From assembly GCF_016464365.1 (NCBI RefSeq), contig NZ_JADCUC010000002.1, positions 62,001 to 126,000 on the forward strand: a stretch of DNA of 64,000 nt, read 5' to 3'. The notes under the pieces were generated by a model, which made no database searches, was not told the DNA's origin, and saw only the letters and a list, made by a program, of their open reading frames with translations. The translations under genes and the position numbers were made by a program. Below are positions 7,255 to 16,685 of the stretch, piece by piece. This DNA is from Sandaracinobacteroides hominis. GTDB lineage: Bacteria; Pseudomonadota; Alphaproteobacteria; Sphingomonadales; Sphingomonadaceae. How positions within the stretch are numbered: the first letter of the stretch is position 1; each line of letters begins with the position of its first letter.

Positions 7255-9828
7255 ATGACCAAGGCGAACAGGTTTCTTCAGCGTCGCGCACTGGGCTCGG
7301 TTTCGGGTGCGGCGATCCTCTGCACGCTGATGGGCGGCCTTGCGGCGCCTGCTCTTGCCGCCGACGAGGTTGGCGCCAGCGAGGATATCGTGGTTACCGC
7401 GCGGAAGCGCGCGGAAGACATTCAGCGCGTTCCGATCGCCGTGACGGCGCTGACTGCCGCCGACCTCACGGCGCGCAACATCAGCAACTTCAACGATCTG
7501 TCGAACACCACGCCCGGCATTTCGATCACGTCCATCGCCGGCGGCACCGCGCAGAACATCTATATCCGCGGCCTTGCCCCTGCGAACACCGCCAACGACT
7601 TGAACGTCGAGGCAAACGTGGGTGTGTTCATCGACGGCATCTATCAGACCAGCCGCAACACGCTGGACATGATCTCGGTGCTGGATATCGAGCAGATCGA
7701 AATTGCCAAGGGCCCGCAGAGCGCCCTGTTCGGCCGCTCCACTTTTGCCGGCGCGGTCAGCATCAACACGGCGCAGCCGACAGACACGCTGAAGTTCTCC
7801 GGCCAGGCGACGGTCGGCAACGACAAGGATTTCCGCCTGCGCGCAGCGGTTTCGGCGCCGATCACCGATACGCTGTCGGTGCGCGTGGCTGGCGGCTGGC
7901 TCACCTATGACGGTTTCGGAAAGAATGCCGCCAACCCCGACGACAATCTGAACGGGACGGAAAAATGGGCGATCACGGGTGCCGTTCTGTGGCAACCCAC
8001 CGACGAACTGACGGTGAAGCTCGCCGGCTTCATCACCCATTCCGAATCCGACATGTCGGCTGTCAGCCTGACGCCGCTGTCCGAGTACAACTGCGGCACC
8101 ACCAACGTGGCAACCGGCCTGCCCACGCTCTATTGCGGCACGCTTCCGGCCAACCGCACCAGCGACATCACGCCGAACATGCCGAAGACGGTGGCCGAGA
8201 ACAAGCAGGCCTCGCTGGACATCAGCTGGAGCCGCGACGGCATCGCCTTCACCAGCGTCACCGGCTTCACCGCCTCGGAGAACTCGACCTTCAACGACTA
8301 TGACGGCACCTCGCAGGGGACGCTGTTCGGCATCTGCTCGCTGGGTGTCGCCTGCCTTCCGGCCGGGCCATACAACCGCCTGCAGAAGGCGAACCTGCAA
8401 TCGATCAGCCTGGAGATGGTGCGCACCTTCAGCCAGGAATTCCGGATCCAGTCGGATGGCTCGTCGCCCTTCTCGTGGATCACCGGCGCCAGCTATTTCA
8501 ACTCGCGCATTCCCCTGGCCGCCGGCGGCATCGCGGTCGACAACAGCGGCCTTGGCGTCAATGACCGGCTGGTGCAGGTGACGCAGGTTGCCACCCCGGC
8601 CCCCACGGGCTTTGGCGCCTATGAGTTCACCGGCAACCCGTTCCTTGCCAGCGATTACCTGAACAATGGCCTGTCGGGCAGCTATTCGGCGTCGTTCACG
8701 CGGAACTTCTCGATCTTCGGCGCCGTCGGCTATGATTTCGGCACGATCCGGGTGAACGCCGAAGGCCGCTATAACAGCGACCAGAAGCAGGCGCAGGTGT
8801 TCTCGGTTTCCAACCCGCTGTCGCAGCCGGGCGTGAACAAGCACATCGTTGCGGGCGAAGTGCCTGCTGCCGGCGTGTTCCCCGTGGTTGGCCCGAAGTT
8901 CCGCGACACCTTCACCCACTTCGCGCCGCGCTTCACGGTGGACTGGCAGGCGATGGATGATCTCTTCGTCTATGCCTCGGCCGCGAAGGGCTATCGTTCG
9001 GGCGGATTCAACACCGCCAACCCGGTCAGCCCCACGGGCATCCTCGCCGACGAAGTCGCCTATCAGGAAGAATCCAACTGGACCTACGAGCTGGGCTTCA
9101 AGAGCAACTTCTGGGAAAACCGGGTGATGCTGAACGCCTCGGTGTTCCATGTGGACTGGTCGAACGCGCAGGTTTCCGGCTTCACGCAGAACCCGACGGC
9201 AGTGAACCCGGTGCGGATCGTCCGCAACGCCGGCGACATCAAGGCCAATGGCTTTGAAGTTCAGGCCGAAGTCCAGCCGGTGGAGATGTTCAGCTTTGGC
9301 GGCAGCCTCGTCTATTCCGATCCGAAGTTCCAGAAAGGCGCTTATGAAGGCTCGCAGATCACGCAGTGCGTGATCGGCACCGGAGCAACCGCCACGGCCG
9401 CCCCCGGCTGCCCGCCGATCCTCCTGATCAAGAATGCCAATGGTGCGACCGTTGCGGTGCCTTCGCTGGAAGGGCTGCGGCCGCAGCGCTCGGTGAAGCT
9501 GCAGTGGAACCTGCATGCCACCGTGGATGTGCCGATCACCGACGAGTGGAAGGCCAGCGGCAGGGTTGACGTGACCCACACCGGCGAAAGCTATTCGAAC
9601 CTCATCAACACCTCGGCGATGGGCGAGCGGACGTTGACCAACCTGCGTGTCGGCTTCTCCAACGACCGCTTCGATATCTCGGCCTGGGTGAACAACCTGT
9701 TCGACGTCACCTATGTGGCGAACTCGATCAACCAGCCGCGTGCCGGCGTGCCCTTCGCCTTCTCCATCGGCGAGAATTATCTGGGCGAAACCCGCCGCTT
9801 CGGTCTGACCGCCAGCTTCAAATACTGA
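7255..9828 (+). CDS. TonB-dependent outer-membrane receptor 1
   Basis: An 857-residue receptor for energised uptake across the outer membrane. The signal peptide runs to about residue 35 (hydrophobic GAAILCTLMGGLAAPALA, then cleavage before ADE), followed by the TonB box EDIVVTARKRAED and a plug domain (VPIAVTALTAADLTARNI, YIRGLAP, GVFIDGIYQ, IEIAKGPQSALFGRSTFAGAV). A long beta-barrel ends in an aromatic-terminated strand (GLTASFKY). Such receptors in sphingomonads often take up aromatic or lipophilic compounds as well as iron chelates. No siderophore genes are nearby. Start ATG 7255 is chosen because it begins the signal peptide; AAGGGG lies upstream. It is followed by a hairpin and a Tat-exported DUF1838 gene, and preceded by a recurring palindromic site. 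Confidence 0.95.
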   Translation: MTKANRFLQRRALGSVSGAAILCTLMGGLAAPALAADEVGASEDIVVTARKRAEDIQRVPIAVTALTAADLTARNISNFNDLSNTTPGISITSIAGGTAQNIYIRGLAPANTANDLNVEANVGVFIDGIYQTSRNTLDMISVLDIEQIEIAKGPQSALFGRSTFAGAVSINTAQPTDTLKFSGQATVGNDKDFRLRAAVSAPITDTLSVRVAGGWLTYDGFGKNAANPDDNLNGTEKWAITGAVLWQPTDELTVKLAGFITHSESDMSAVSLTPLSEYNCGTTNVATGLPTLYCGTLPANRTSDITPNMPKTVAENKQASLDISWSRDGIAFTSVTGFTASENSTFNDYDGTSQGTLFGICSLGVACLPAGPYNRLQKANLQSISLEMVRTFSQEFRIQSDGSSPFSWITGASYFNSRIPLAAGGIAVDNSGLGVNDRLVQVTQVATPAPTGFGAYEFTGNPFLASDYLNNGLSGSYSASFTRNFSIFGAVGYDFGTIRVNAEGRYNSDQKQAQVFSVSNPLSQPGVNKHIVAGEVPAAGVFPVVGPKFRDTFTHFAPRFTVDWQAMDDLFVYASAAKGYRSGGFNTANPVSPTGILADEVAYQEESNWTYELGFKSNFWENRVMLNASVFHVDWSNAQVSGFTQNPTAVNPVRIVRNAGDIKANGFEVQAEVQPVEMFSFGGSLVYSDPKFQKGAYEGSQITQCVIGTGATATAAPGCPPILLIKNANGATVAVPSLEGLRPQRSVKLQWNLHATVDVPITDEWKASGRVDVTHTGESYSNLINTSAMGERTLTNLRVGFSNDRFDISAWVNNLFDVTYVANSINQPRAGVPFAFSIGENYLGETRRFGLTASFKY

Positions 9829-9850
9829 GGCCGGCGCCATGTGAAACATC

Positions 9851-9883
9851 GGGGCGCGCAGCGGACTGGCCGTTGCGCGCCCC
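9851..9883 (+). terminator. Strong GC hairpin after TonB receptor 1
   Basis: GGGGCGCGCA (9851-9860) pairs perfectly with TGCGCGCCCC (9874-9883) around a 13-base loop, 22 bp after the receptor stop. ATTTGCGTTT follows, a weak T-rich tail. It may terminate or attenuate transcription so that the receptor and the DUF1838/hydrolase genes are expressed at different levels. Confidence 0.55.
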
Positions 9884-9907
9884 ATTTGCGTTTGAGGGAA
9901 TGCAGAT

Positions 9908-10930
9908 ATGCTGTTCGATACATTCGAGAACATGGCGTCGCGTCGCGGGCTGCTGACAGGGATGGCCGGGATGGGGGCGATGATGGCGGCAGGGCCGGTC
10001 CTTGCCGCGCCGGCGAAAGGCAATATCCGTCCGCTGGACCTGAAGGATCCGCGGGACAATCTTTATGGCTTTGCAAAGCTGTGGGGGACGATCGGCCCGA
10101 AGGCGGTGAAATCCGGATATTATGGCGTGCAATATGCCATCGTCGGCAACCAGCGCGCCAAGCCGCTGTTCGGCTATGCGGGCTTTGGCAACAACCGCAA
10201 CATCCTCCTTCCCGACGGGACGGTGAAGGTGCTGGGGAAAGAGTGCGGCTATTTCACCGACCTCGCCTCGGGCGAGATCATCGACCATTGGGACAATCCG
10301 TGGACGGGCGAGCGCGTCGAGGTGTTCCCGTTCCTGAACGACCGCTGGCGCGGGCATCTGGGGCTGGAGCGCAAGGTGTTCAAGATCGGCGACAGCGAGA
10401 CGACCAACAACGACATGGGCAAGCCCGCTGCCAAGGGTGAGCCGTTCCTGCTGCCGTGGAACCGCATCGGCGACCAGTATCTGCTCGGCTGGGACTATGC
10501 GCATGAATATACCAATCCCGTCACGCCCGAGGGCTGGCCCAAGGCCTCCACGGGCAAGCGCGTCAATCCTTCCGAACATTTCGTGATCTTTACGCCGACT
10601 GCCGAGATCGACGATCGTTCCACCCATACGGCGCGTTTCCACGCCGGCTTCATGCGGCAGGCGCCGTGGTGGCCGTGGATGAAGATGGGGCAGAGCGGCG
10701 TGCCGGGCGTGCTGATGGGACGGATGCACAGCTACAAGATCACCGGCACCGAGGAGGATATCCCGAAGGCAATCCTGAAACGGGTGGAGCGCGACCGCCC
10801 GGACCTGCTGGAAGAGCCGACCGAGGGGCCGGACGAGGGTGTGCGCGGCACGCTGGAAGCCTATGCAGAGGAGGTGCCGCCGGAAACGCCCGGCTATCCG
10901 CGGCCCGGCCGGAACGGAGAGAAGCCCTGA
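9908..10930 (+). CDS. Tat-exported DUF1838 family protein, copy 1
   Basis: A 340-residue protein of uncharacterised family DUF1838. The N-terminus carries a twin-arginine signal (ASRRGLLTGMAGMGAMMAAGPVLAA), predicting folded export to the periplasm. The family core is seen as CGYFTDLASGEIIDHWDNPWTGERVEV around residues 110-140, with an NDRW block after it. Function is unknown. Position after a TonB receptor and overlapping a hydrolase gene (TGATG at 10928-10932) suggests a periplasmic or envelope step in handling the imported compound. A second, more divergent DUF1838 gene, also with a Tat signal, is at 24461-25321. No cofactor motif was recognised. Confidence 0.8.
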   Translation: MLFDTFENMASRRGLLTGMAGMGAMMAAGPVLAAPAKGNIRPLDLKDPRDNLYGFAKLWGTIGPKAVKSGYYGVQYAIVGNQRAKPLFGYAGFGNNRNILLPDGTVKVLGKECGYFTDLASGEIIDHWDNPWTGERVEVFPFLNDRWRGHLGLERKVFKIGDSETTNNDMGKPAAKGEPFLLPWNRIGDQYLLGWDYAHEYTNPVTPEGWPKASTGKRVNPSEHFVIFTPTAEIDDRSTHTARFHAGFMRQAPWWPWMKMGQSGVPGVLMGRMHSYKITGTEEDIPKAILKRVERDRPDLLEEPTEGPDEGVRGTLEAYAEEVPPETPGYPRPGRNGEKP

Positions 10931-11748
10931 TGGCGAAGCGGCAGTTCGTCGACCTGGAGCATGGACAGCTGCATCTGCGCACGGCGGGGGAAGGCCGCCC
11001 TCTGCTGCTGATCCACGGATCTCCGGGAAGCGCGCTGCAGCTGGTGCCGATGATTGCCCGGTTTGCAGCGACGCATCGGGTGATTGCACCCGATACGCCG
11101 GGCAATGGCGACAGTCCGGCGCTGCCCATGGCGGAGCCGACGATCGGCGATTTCGCCCGCGTGCAGCTGCAGCTGCTGGATGCGCTGGGGATCGACAAGG
11201 TGGATGTCTATGGCACCCACACGGGGGCGGCGACTGCCGTGGAGCTGGCGCTGCTGGCGCCGGAGCGGGTGGGCAGGTTGGTGCTGGACGGGGTCGGCCT
11301 GTTCACGCCGGAAGTCCGCGACGAGATGCTGGCACGCTATGCACATCCGTTCACGCCGGATCTGGAGGGCGCCTATCTCGCCCGCGCCTTCACCTTCTGC
11401 CGGGACATGTTCCTGTTCTTCCCCTGGTATGACCGGACGCCGCGCGGGCGGCGGCCGGGCGGGATGCCGCCGACCGCGGTGGTGCATGGGCTGCTGATGG
11501 AAGTGCTGAAGGCGGCGGAAACCTATCCCATCCCCTATCGGGCAGCGATGACCTGGCCGGGGCGCGAGCGACTGCCGTTGCTGCGGCACCCGGCGCTGGT
11601 GATGTCGGCGGCGGACGATCCGTTGCTGGAAGACAGCCGGGAGGCGCTCGGGCTGGTGGCAGGCGGCGAATGGCTGGAGCTGCCGGGATTTGGGGACGCC
11701 GACTTTGCTGCGGCCCGCTTCGAGGGGATGCAGCGCTTCCTCGGCTAG
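10930..11748 (+). CDS. Alpha/beta-hydrolase fold protein lacking the usual nucleophile and His
   Basis: A 272-residue alpha/beta hydrolase by layout: GRPLLLIHGSPGSAL (oxyanion loop HGSPG, residues 29-33), DTPGNGDSP, the nucleophile-elbow position, and the late strand PALVMSAADDPLLED carrying the acid. The elbow reads G95-T-H-T-G99, so His replaces the expected Ser, Cys or Asp. The C-terminal segment WLELPGFGDADF lacks the normal GH catalytic His. It may therefore be catalytically dead, bind ligand only, or use different chemistry. No signal peptide. It starts inside the stop codon of the DUF1838 gene (TGATG), so the two are coupled. It overlaps the end of the facing AsmA-like gene by 4 bp. 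Confidence 0.82.
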   Translation: MAKRQFVDLEHGQLHLRTAGEGRPLLLIHGSPGSALQLVPMIARFAATHRVIAPDTPGNGDSPALPMAEPTIGDFARVQLQLLDALGIDKVDVYGTHTGAATAVELALLAPERVGRLVLDGVGLFTPEVRDEMLARYAHPFTPDLEGAYLARAFTFCRDMFLFFPWYDRTPRGRRPGGMPPTAVVHGLLMEVLKAAETYPIPYRAAMTWPGRERLPLLRHPALVMSAADDPLLEDSREALGLVAGGEWLELPGFGDADFAAARFEGMQRFLG

Positions 11749-13820
11749 AAGATCCCGAGGATCTTCTTGCGCGCCTTCTCCGGCGGCTTGCCTCCGCCCA
11801 CATCGTCGCGCGGCTTGCTGCCGGCGGTGCGCTGGGCGACGGCGGATTTCGCGCCGAGCACCGGGCCGCAATCCGCCGCCTTGGCGTCGCCGATATCGAC
11901 GAAGGCGAGGAGCGCGGCCGGCGGCGCAACCACGGCGCCCAGGCCGACTGCCGCGCCGCCGCGGCCCAGCAGTTCGGGGGTGATGACCTGCAGCGAGGGT
12001 TCCGCAAACTTGCCGCCAAGCCTGACCGGAGACTGGCCGGACAGCAGGCTGAACTTCTTGGCGTCGGCGCGCACTGTCAGATTCAGGCTTTCGTCGACGA
12101 AGCTGAAGCCGCCACGCCCGAGGACGACGTTCTTCGCCGTGTCGATCAGGATCGGATCGGCGCCAGCCACGCCCTCGCGCACGGTGAAGGCGACCAGCCC
12201 GCAGTTGATCTGCACCGGCTCCTTCAGCTTCCTCTCGAACATCTTCTGGATGAAGGTTCCGAAATCCAGCTCCGCGAGCTGCACGTTGCGGGTCCAGAAG
12301 GTCCCCCTGGGGATGACCGCGGCGATGCGGCCATCCGACGTCGCCAGCGACTGATGCAGGGTGTCGCCGTCGCCCGTCAGCTGCGCGCGGGCCCAGAGCG
12401 AGCCGGAGGTGCCCGACTCCTCGACGCCGTAGCCGGTGAGGAGGCGCGCCAGCGGGGTTTGCGCCAGGCGGATGTCATAGACGGTGCGCGCCGGCTTCCG
12501 CCGCCAGTCGATGCGGATATCGGACGTCACCTTGCCACGCGCCATGGTGAAGCTGACCGGGGCCAGCGCCAGCAGACCGTCGCTGAGCTTTACGGTGGCG
12601 TCGACATCGGTGACCGGCATCTTCTCGGCGCGCAAACGGGCGATGCGATAGCGGACATCGGCGTCGAACGCCCTCAGCCCCTCGGCGCGCAGGCTGGCAT
12701 CGGGCAGCAGGCGATCCGGCGGCGCCCCGGTTTCGGCGGCGGCTGTCTCGAAACCCTTGGCTGCGACAATATTCGGATCATAGCCCATGAAGGGGGCGAC
12801 ATCGACGATATCCAGCGTCTGGGTGACGAGATCGGCGGTGACACGGCGGCGCGGCCCGCCGGTATCCAGCGTGAAGCTGCCGGTGATGTCGCTGGCGCCG
12901 AACTGGCCCTCCATGTCGTGGAAGCGGTAACGGCTGCCCTGCTTCAGCATTTCCGCCTGCAGCTGGTAGCGGCGGGTATCGGGGATGATGATGCCGAGCA
13001 CCGCAAACAGGTCGGCCGCATTGCGCCCCCTCGCGGCCACGTTCAGCGGCGCGCCCTCGATCTGCGCCAGGCTGGGGAGCGTGCCGGTGATGTCGACCTT
13101 GTCGGTTGCTGTCGCGGCGTGCAGTTCCAGCCGATTCTGGCCCATTGTCAGCGTTTCGTTCGGGCTGAGCAGCGCGCCGCTGAGGGTGAAGGGGGTGGCG
13201 CGGAACTTGCCGCCGCCGGCGAAGCGGACGGCGTCGGCTATGCGGTTGTCGGCCGCAGCGATCTCGTTGAAGCGGATGTCGGCCAGAAGCTGCAGTTGCG
13301 GGTCGCGGTAGCGCAGGCTTGTTTCGCGCACGGATGCGCTACGGATATGCGGCAGCTAGAGCGGCTTCCCCGCGCCCTTGAAGGTCCAGCTGTTGAAGCG
13401 GTGAGTGGCATCCCATTCGAGGTCGATGTCGGCGCCCCGGAGCTCCAGCCAGTGCAGGCGGGCGGAGCCGAACAGCAGAGACAGCGGGGCGATGCGGGTT
13501 TCGATGCGCTCGGCGGCCAGGAGGTGATCCTTGCTGGCCCAGTCCGGGTTGGACACGCTGAGGCGTTCGGCGAGGAACTTGATGTCGAACGGCGCGAAAT
13601 AGAGCTGGAAATCGCCGCCGACCTGCACCTCGCGTTCGGCCATGGAGGAGGCGATCTGTTCGAACGGCGGCTTCAGGAAGCGACCCTTGGTGAGGAACAG
13701 CGCCAGCCATACGGTAAAGACTGCAATAAAGAGGCCGATCAGCAGGTTGCGCAAGATGCGAAGCGCGCGATTGGGAGCGGCGATCAGCTCTTCCCGCTGG
13801 AAGGGGAATTCCGCGTTCAT
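11745..13820 (-). pseudogene. AsmA-family protein gene interrupted by an in-frame TAG
   Basis: AsmA-like proteins are anchored in the inner membrane by one N-terminal helix, with a long periplasmic beta-rich body involved in envelope lipid or outer-membrane homeostasis. Here residues 1-154 (ATG at 13820) contain the anchor (LRNLLIGLFIAVFTVWLALF) and the start of the body (WLELRGADIDLEWDATHRFNSW). They stop at TAG 13358-13356 after GKPL. The same frame continues without shift (LPHIRSASVRETSLRYRDPQ onward) to a TAG at 11745, with about 536 more residues of AsmA-like sequence ending in low-complexity Gly/Lys. The single in-frame stop is the only defect, so it is a recent nonsense mutation, an assembly error or read-through. 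A separately started C-terminal protein (GTG at 13331) would lack the anchor. Confidence 0.75.
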
Positions 13821-13864
13821 GCCGGCATAACCTTGCAGCGGGCCGATTGTGCCCTGGCCGCGCC

Positions 13865-14740
13865 TCAGCCGGCGTCGACGATTTCCAGCAGCGCCCCCTC
13901 CGGGGTGCGGGCAATGCCGCTCAGCCGTCCGCCGTAGATGGCACCTTCGCGTTGGGTGGGCGGGCTGCCCCATTGCAGATCGAGCGACGCGAAATCGGGA
14001 TGGAAGATCGTGCAGACCGCAACGCCCGGCGACAGCGCCTGCGGGTGTCGGGGGCGATCGGTGGCGGCTGCCGGATACTGGTCGAATTCCAGGAAGATCT
14101 GGCCGGCGCGGGTTGCCGTGACAATCTCGTGCAATTCGGTCGGCGGCAGGTCGAAGGACTTGTTGATCATCGAATAGGGGATGGCGGACGACTCGCCATT
14201 TTGCAGGCCGAGCGTCTGCGCGAACCAATCTGCCGTGGCGCGCATGTCGCGGCAGGCGAGCACGAGGATGAACAGGCGGTCTATGGGAGAGGCGGCTTCG
14301 GGAAGGGCCGGGTCGCCGTTGATTTCGGTGAGATAGACGGTTTCGGCGTCCGGCCCACGCACCTGCATCGGGTGGATGGTCGGCAGGCCGGGGATGCGCT
14401 TGGGCGGGCCGATGATCTGGAAGGGGGAGGCTTCCATGCGGGCAGCCGTTGCCAGCACATCCTGCACGTTGATCTCGATAGCGGCCCAGCCATAGGTGCG
14501 GATGGGGAGATAGCCGGGAACCGAGTCGCCTTCGACCAGCCGCAGGAAGACGTTGGCGCCGGAGGCCGGTTGCAGCACGGCGCAATCGCATCCGGCGCTG
14601 GCGGGTGCGCCCCATGCAGCCGCAAGCCCGGCGTCGAACGGGCCGCGCTCGATGCAGCGATAGTCCAGCCATTGTTCGAAGCGGCCGACCGCTGCGCCCA
14701 CATCGGAGACGGTCAGGGTGGCGGCGCGCAGCAGATTCAC
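13865..14740 (-). CDS. Two-domain VOC (glyoxalase/extradiol dioxygenase superfamily) protein
   Basis: A 291-residue protein with two vicinal-oxygen-chelate modules. The first (about 1-130) contains TVSDVGAAVGRFEQWLDY, GWAAIEINVQDVLATAARM and VYLTEINGDP. The second (about 140-290) begins IDRLFILVLACRDMRATADWFAQTLGL and ends EGALLEIVDAG. The fold serves isomerases, extradiol dioxygenases and glyoxalases; the metal ligands cannot be fixed from sequence alone, so the reaction is open. Start is GTG at 14740, overlapping the TGA of the upstream serine hydrolase (GTGA), which argues for coupling. It is one of three VOC genes in the window; the one at 17948-18901 also has two domains. Confidence 0.8.
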   Translation of the reverse strand: MNLLRAATLTVSDVGAAVGRFEQWLDYRCIERGPFDAGLAAAWGAPASAGCDCAVLQPASGANVFLRLVEGDSVPGYLPIRTYGWAAIEINVQDVLATAARMEASPFQIIGPPKRIPGLPTIHPMQVRGPDAETVYLTEINGDPALPEAASPIDRLFILVLACRDMRATADWFAQTLGLQNGESSAIPYSMINKSFDLPPTELHEIVTATRAGQIFLEFDQYPAAATDRPRHPQALSPGVAVCTIFHPDFASLDLQWGSPPTQREGAIYGGRLSGIARTPEGALLEIVDAG

Positions 14741-15960
14741 GGTTTCGCCTGTGGCACCGGCGGCTTCTCGCCCTTCTTCGGGATGATTCCGCCGATCACC
14801 GTGTTCGGCAGCACGCTGTTGTCCCACTCGGGCTGTTTCGGTGGGTTGTTGCCGGTGCGCAGGATCACCGTGCGCGTCTGCGGCGAGATATAGACGACCT
14901 GGTTGTGGTTGCCGTCGAACAGGAACATCTGCCCGTCGGCGAAGGGTTGGCTGTGCAGCACGCCGCCGGGGAATTTCGGGCCGCCGAAGCTGCGGCGCTC
15001 GGCATACCCCTCGCCCAGCCACAGGCCCATGCCGAAATGCGGGTTCTGCGGAGTCGGCGTGCGCATGTCCTTTACGAAGCCCTCGGGCAGCAGGCGCTTG
15101 CCGTTCCACACGCCGTCATCCAGCAACAGGATTGCCAGCTTCAGCCAGTTTTCCGCCGGCATCGTCATGCAGCAGCCGGAATGGGCAAGGCCACCTTCGC
15201 GGTTCACCCAGATCTTGCCGCCCTCCGCGCCCAGCGGCTGCAGGATCTCGGTGCCGATGAACTCGGCATAGCGGCGGCCGGTGGCGCGCTCGATGACCAG
15301 CGCCACCAGCTCTGCCGTGGCATTGTTATAGCCATATTCGGAGCCGGGCGGCTGCGTCAGCGGGTAATTGTCGACGATCTGCTGGCCGTGATCCGGGTCG
15401 ATATAGGCGCGGTTCATCGGGTGGTCGGGATCGTCGCTGAAACCCTGCGGCATCAGGCCGGAGCGCATGTCCAGCAGGTGGCGGACGAGGATCGCTTCCT
15501 TGGGCGTGCCCTTCCACTCCGGCACGAAGTCGGCGACTGGCTGGTCTGGCGACCTGATCTTGCCGAGCTGGATGGCGCGGCCGATGGCGATGGCGCTGAC
15601 GGGCTTTGACAGCGACTTCGAAACCAGCTGCGAGTGCACGTCGGAGCCTGCGGGGAACCAGGCTGCCTGCAGCTTGCCGTCGCGCCAGACCAGGAAGGCG
15701 CTGCTGTTGTTGGCAGCAGCATAGGCCTGCGCCTTTTCCAGCGCCTCGGGGCGGATGCTGCGCTCGCCGGGCTTCGCCATCGGGATCAGCTCGGGTTTGG
15801 CCGCGCCCTTCACCTCTTCCATCGGCGAATAGACGGTCATGATGCCGCCGGCCTTCATCAGCTCGGTGAAGCGCTGCTTATACTGCGCTTCCCATGCCGG
15901 GTCGCGCTGGGCAGCAGCCGGGACAGACAGGAGGAGGAGGAAGAGGAGACTAATACGCAT
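14737..15960 (-). CDS. Secreted serine hydrolase, class C beta-lactamase/esterase family
   Basis: A 407-residue member of the beta-lactamase (class C)/DD-peptidase/EstB family. It has a signal peptide (MRISLLFLLLLSVPAAA, cleaved before QRD), the SxxK active-site motif at S116-L-S-K119 in LVSKSLSKPV, and YxN at Y211-N-N213. The third motif is not obvious. Such proteins act in the periplasm as esterases, amidases or lactamases; in a catabolic setting an esterase is more likely than antibiotic resistance. ATG 15960 is preferred over 15963 because GGAAAGG then sits at normal spacing. It follows the lipocalin-like gene by 39 bp and overlaps the VOC gene, forming a minus-strand operon. Confidence 0.88.
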   Translation of the reverse strand: MRISLLFLLLLSVPAAAQRDPAWEAQYKQRFTELMKAGGIMTVYSPMEEVKGAAKPELIPMAKPGERSIRPEALEKAQAYAAANNSSAFLVWRDGKLQAAWFPAGSDVHSQLVSKSLSKPVSAIAIGRAIQLGKIRSPDQPVADFVPEWKGTPKEAILVRHLLDMRSGLMPQGFSDDPDHPMNRAYIDPDHGQQIVDNYPLTQPPGSEYGYNNATAELVALVIERATGRRYAEFIGTEILQPLGAEGGKIWVNREGGLAHSGCCMTMPAENWLKLAILLLDDGVWNGKRLLPEGFVKDMRTPTPQNPHFGMGLWLGEGYAERRSFGGPKFPGGVLHSQPFADGQMFLFDGNHNQVVYISPQTRTVILRTGNNPPKQPEWDNSVLPNTVIGGIIPKKGEKPPVPQAKP

Positions 15961-15999
15961 CATGGCCTTTCCGTGCATGTCCGCCTGTCTGCCGTGTCG

Positions 16000-16509
16000 T
16001 CAGTTCTTCGGCGCGGTGTAGTCGTCCCAGCTCTGCCAGTCGCGGGTGATGAAGCGCTCGTCGATCAGCGTGCGCTGGAAGCAGACGCCGTCCTTGAACC
16101 ACTGCCAGGTGCGGGCGCGGTTCCGGAAGGCCTCGTCGCACTGGATCATTTCATAGAGCGTCAGGCCCGGCTCGTTCTTGCGTTCCCAGAACAGGCAGGA
16201 GGAAAGCTGGTTGTCGTCGGGCTGCATCGCGGCGCACCAGCCCTTGATCAGCTCATTGTCCCACCAGATGCGGCCTTCGCGATAGTCGGCGGGGAAATCG
16301 CGGGTATCGGTGCGGCCGTCATCCCAGAAATAATAGTTGGTCTGGTGATAGCGCTGGACGCCGTTTTCCTCGACCAGCCGGCACAGAAGGCGCGAGCGGT
16401 GCTCGTCCACCAATTTGCCGGTCAAGGCGTCGTAATAGCGATACCAGCCCTCCCAGACGCCCTCGTTCCTGGCGAGTATCGGCATGGCTTCCCGCAGTGT
16501 TTTGGTCAT
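16000..16509 (-). CDS. Small lipocalin-like protein, tentatively DUF3598-type
   Basis: A 169-residue soluble protein without signal peptide. The beginning ARNEGVWEGWYRYYDALTGK, followed by DEHRSRL, YHQTNYYFWDDG and GRIWWDNELIKGW, looks like the beta-barrel strands of lipocalin-like proteins of the DUF3598 kind, rich in Trp and Tyr. The family assignment is from memory of the pattern and is not certain. Function is unknown; binding of a small lipophilic ligand is a reasonable guess. It is the first gene of the minus-strand group running into the serine hydrolase, VOC and AsmA genes, and it is divergent from an MFS importer with a TATCCG palindrome between them. Confidence 0.6.
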   Translation of the reverse strand: MTKTLREAMPILARNEGVWEGWYRYYDALTGKLVDEHRSRLLCRLVEENGVQRYHQTNYYFWDDGRTDTRDFPADYREGRIWWDNELIKGWCAAMQPDDNQLSSCLFWERKNEPGLTLYEMIQCDEAFRNRARTWQWFKDGVCFQRTLIDERFITRDWQSWDDYTAPKN

Positions 16510-16595
16510 CTTGCTCTCCGCTGGTGCCCGGGCTGGCGGGCCATTCCTGCGAAGCTAGCCCCGGGAGGGCTTTCGGCGAGGGTGGGAGCTGCCTC

Positions 16596-16612
16596 TATCC
16601 GATTGGCGGATT
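16596..16612. promoter_or_regulatory. TATCCG-N5-YGGATA palindrome, site between lipocalin-like gene and MFS transporter
   Basis: TATCCGATTGGCGGATT matches 11 of 12 fixed positions of the recurring palindrome. It is 74 bp upstream of the transporter ATG and 87 bp upstream of the divergent gene, a good place to control both. Confidence 0.65.
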
Positions 16613-16685
16613 GGCTGGCGGGCGCGGTGTCGGGCGCTGCCCTGTGGTTGCACGTTCAATCAGAGACACCTGTTTGGAGCAGCGA

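Noticed and set aside
7090-10059. A minus-strand open frame of nearly 1000 codons opposite TonB receptor 1
   Set aside because: It is the antisense shadow of a G+C-rich gene: low-complexity Arg/Gly/His composition and no domain, while the plus strand encodes a complete receptor. The same holds for 39023-41656 opposite receptor 2 and 27520-29757 opposite HyuA.
11670-13937. A plus-strand open frame of 755 codons over the AsmA-like gene
   Set aside because: Its composition is antisense-like and the minus strand carries a recognisable membrane anchor and AsmA-type body. The in-frame TAG on the minus strand might tempt one to call the plus strand, but no homology supports it.
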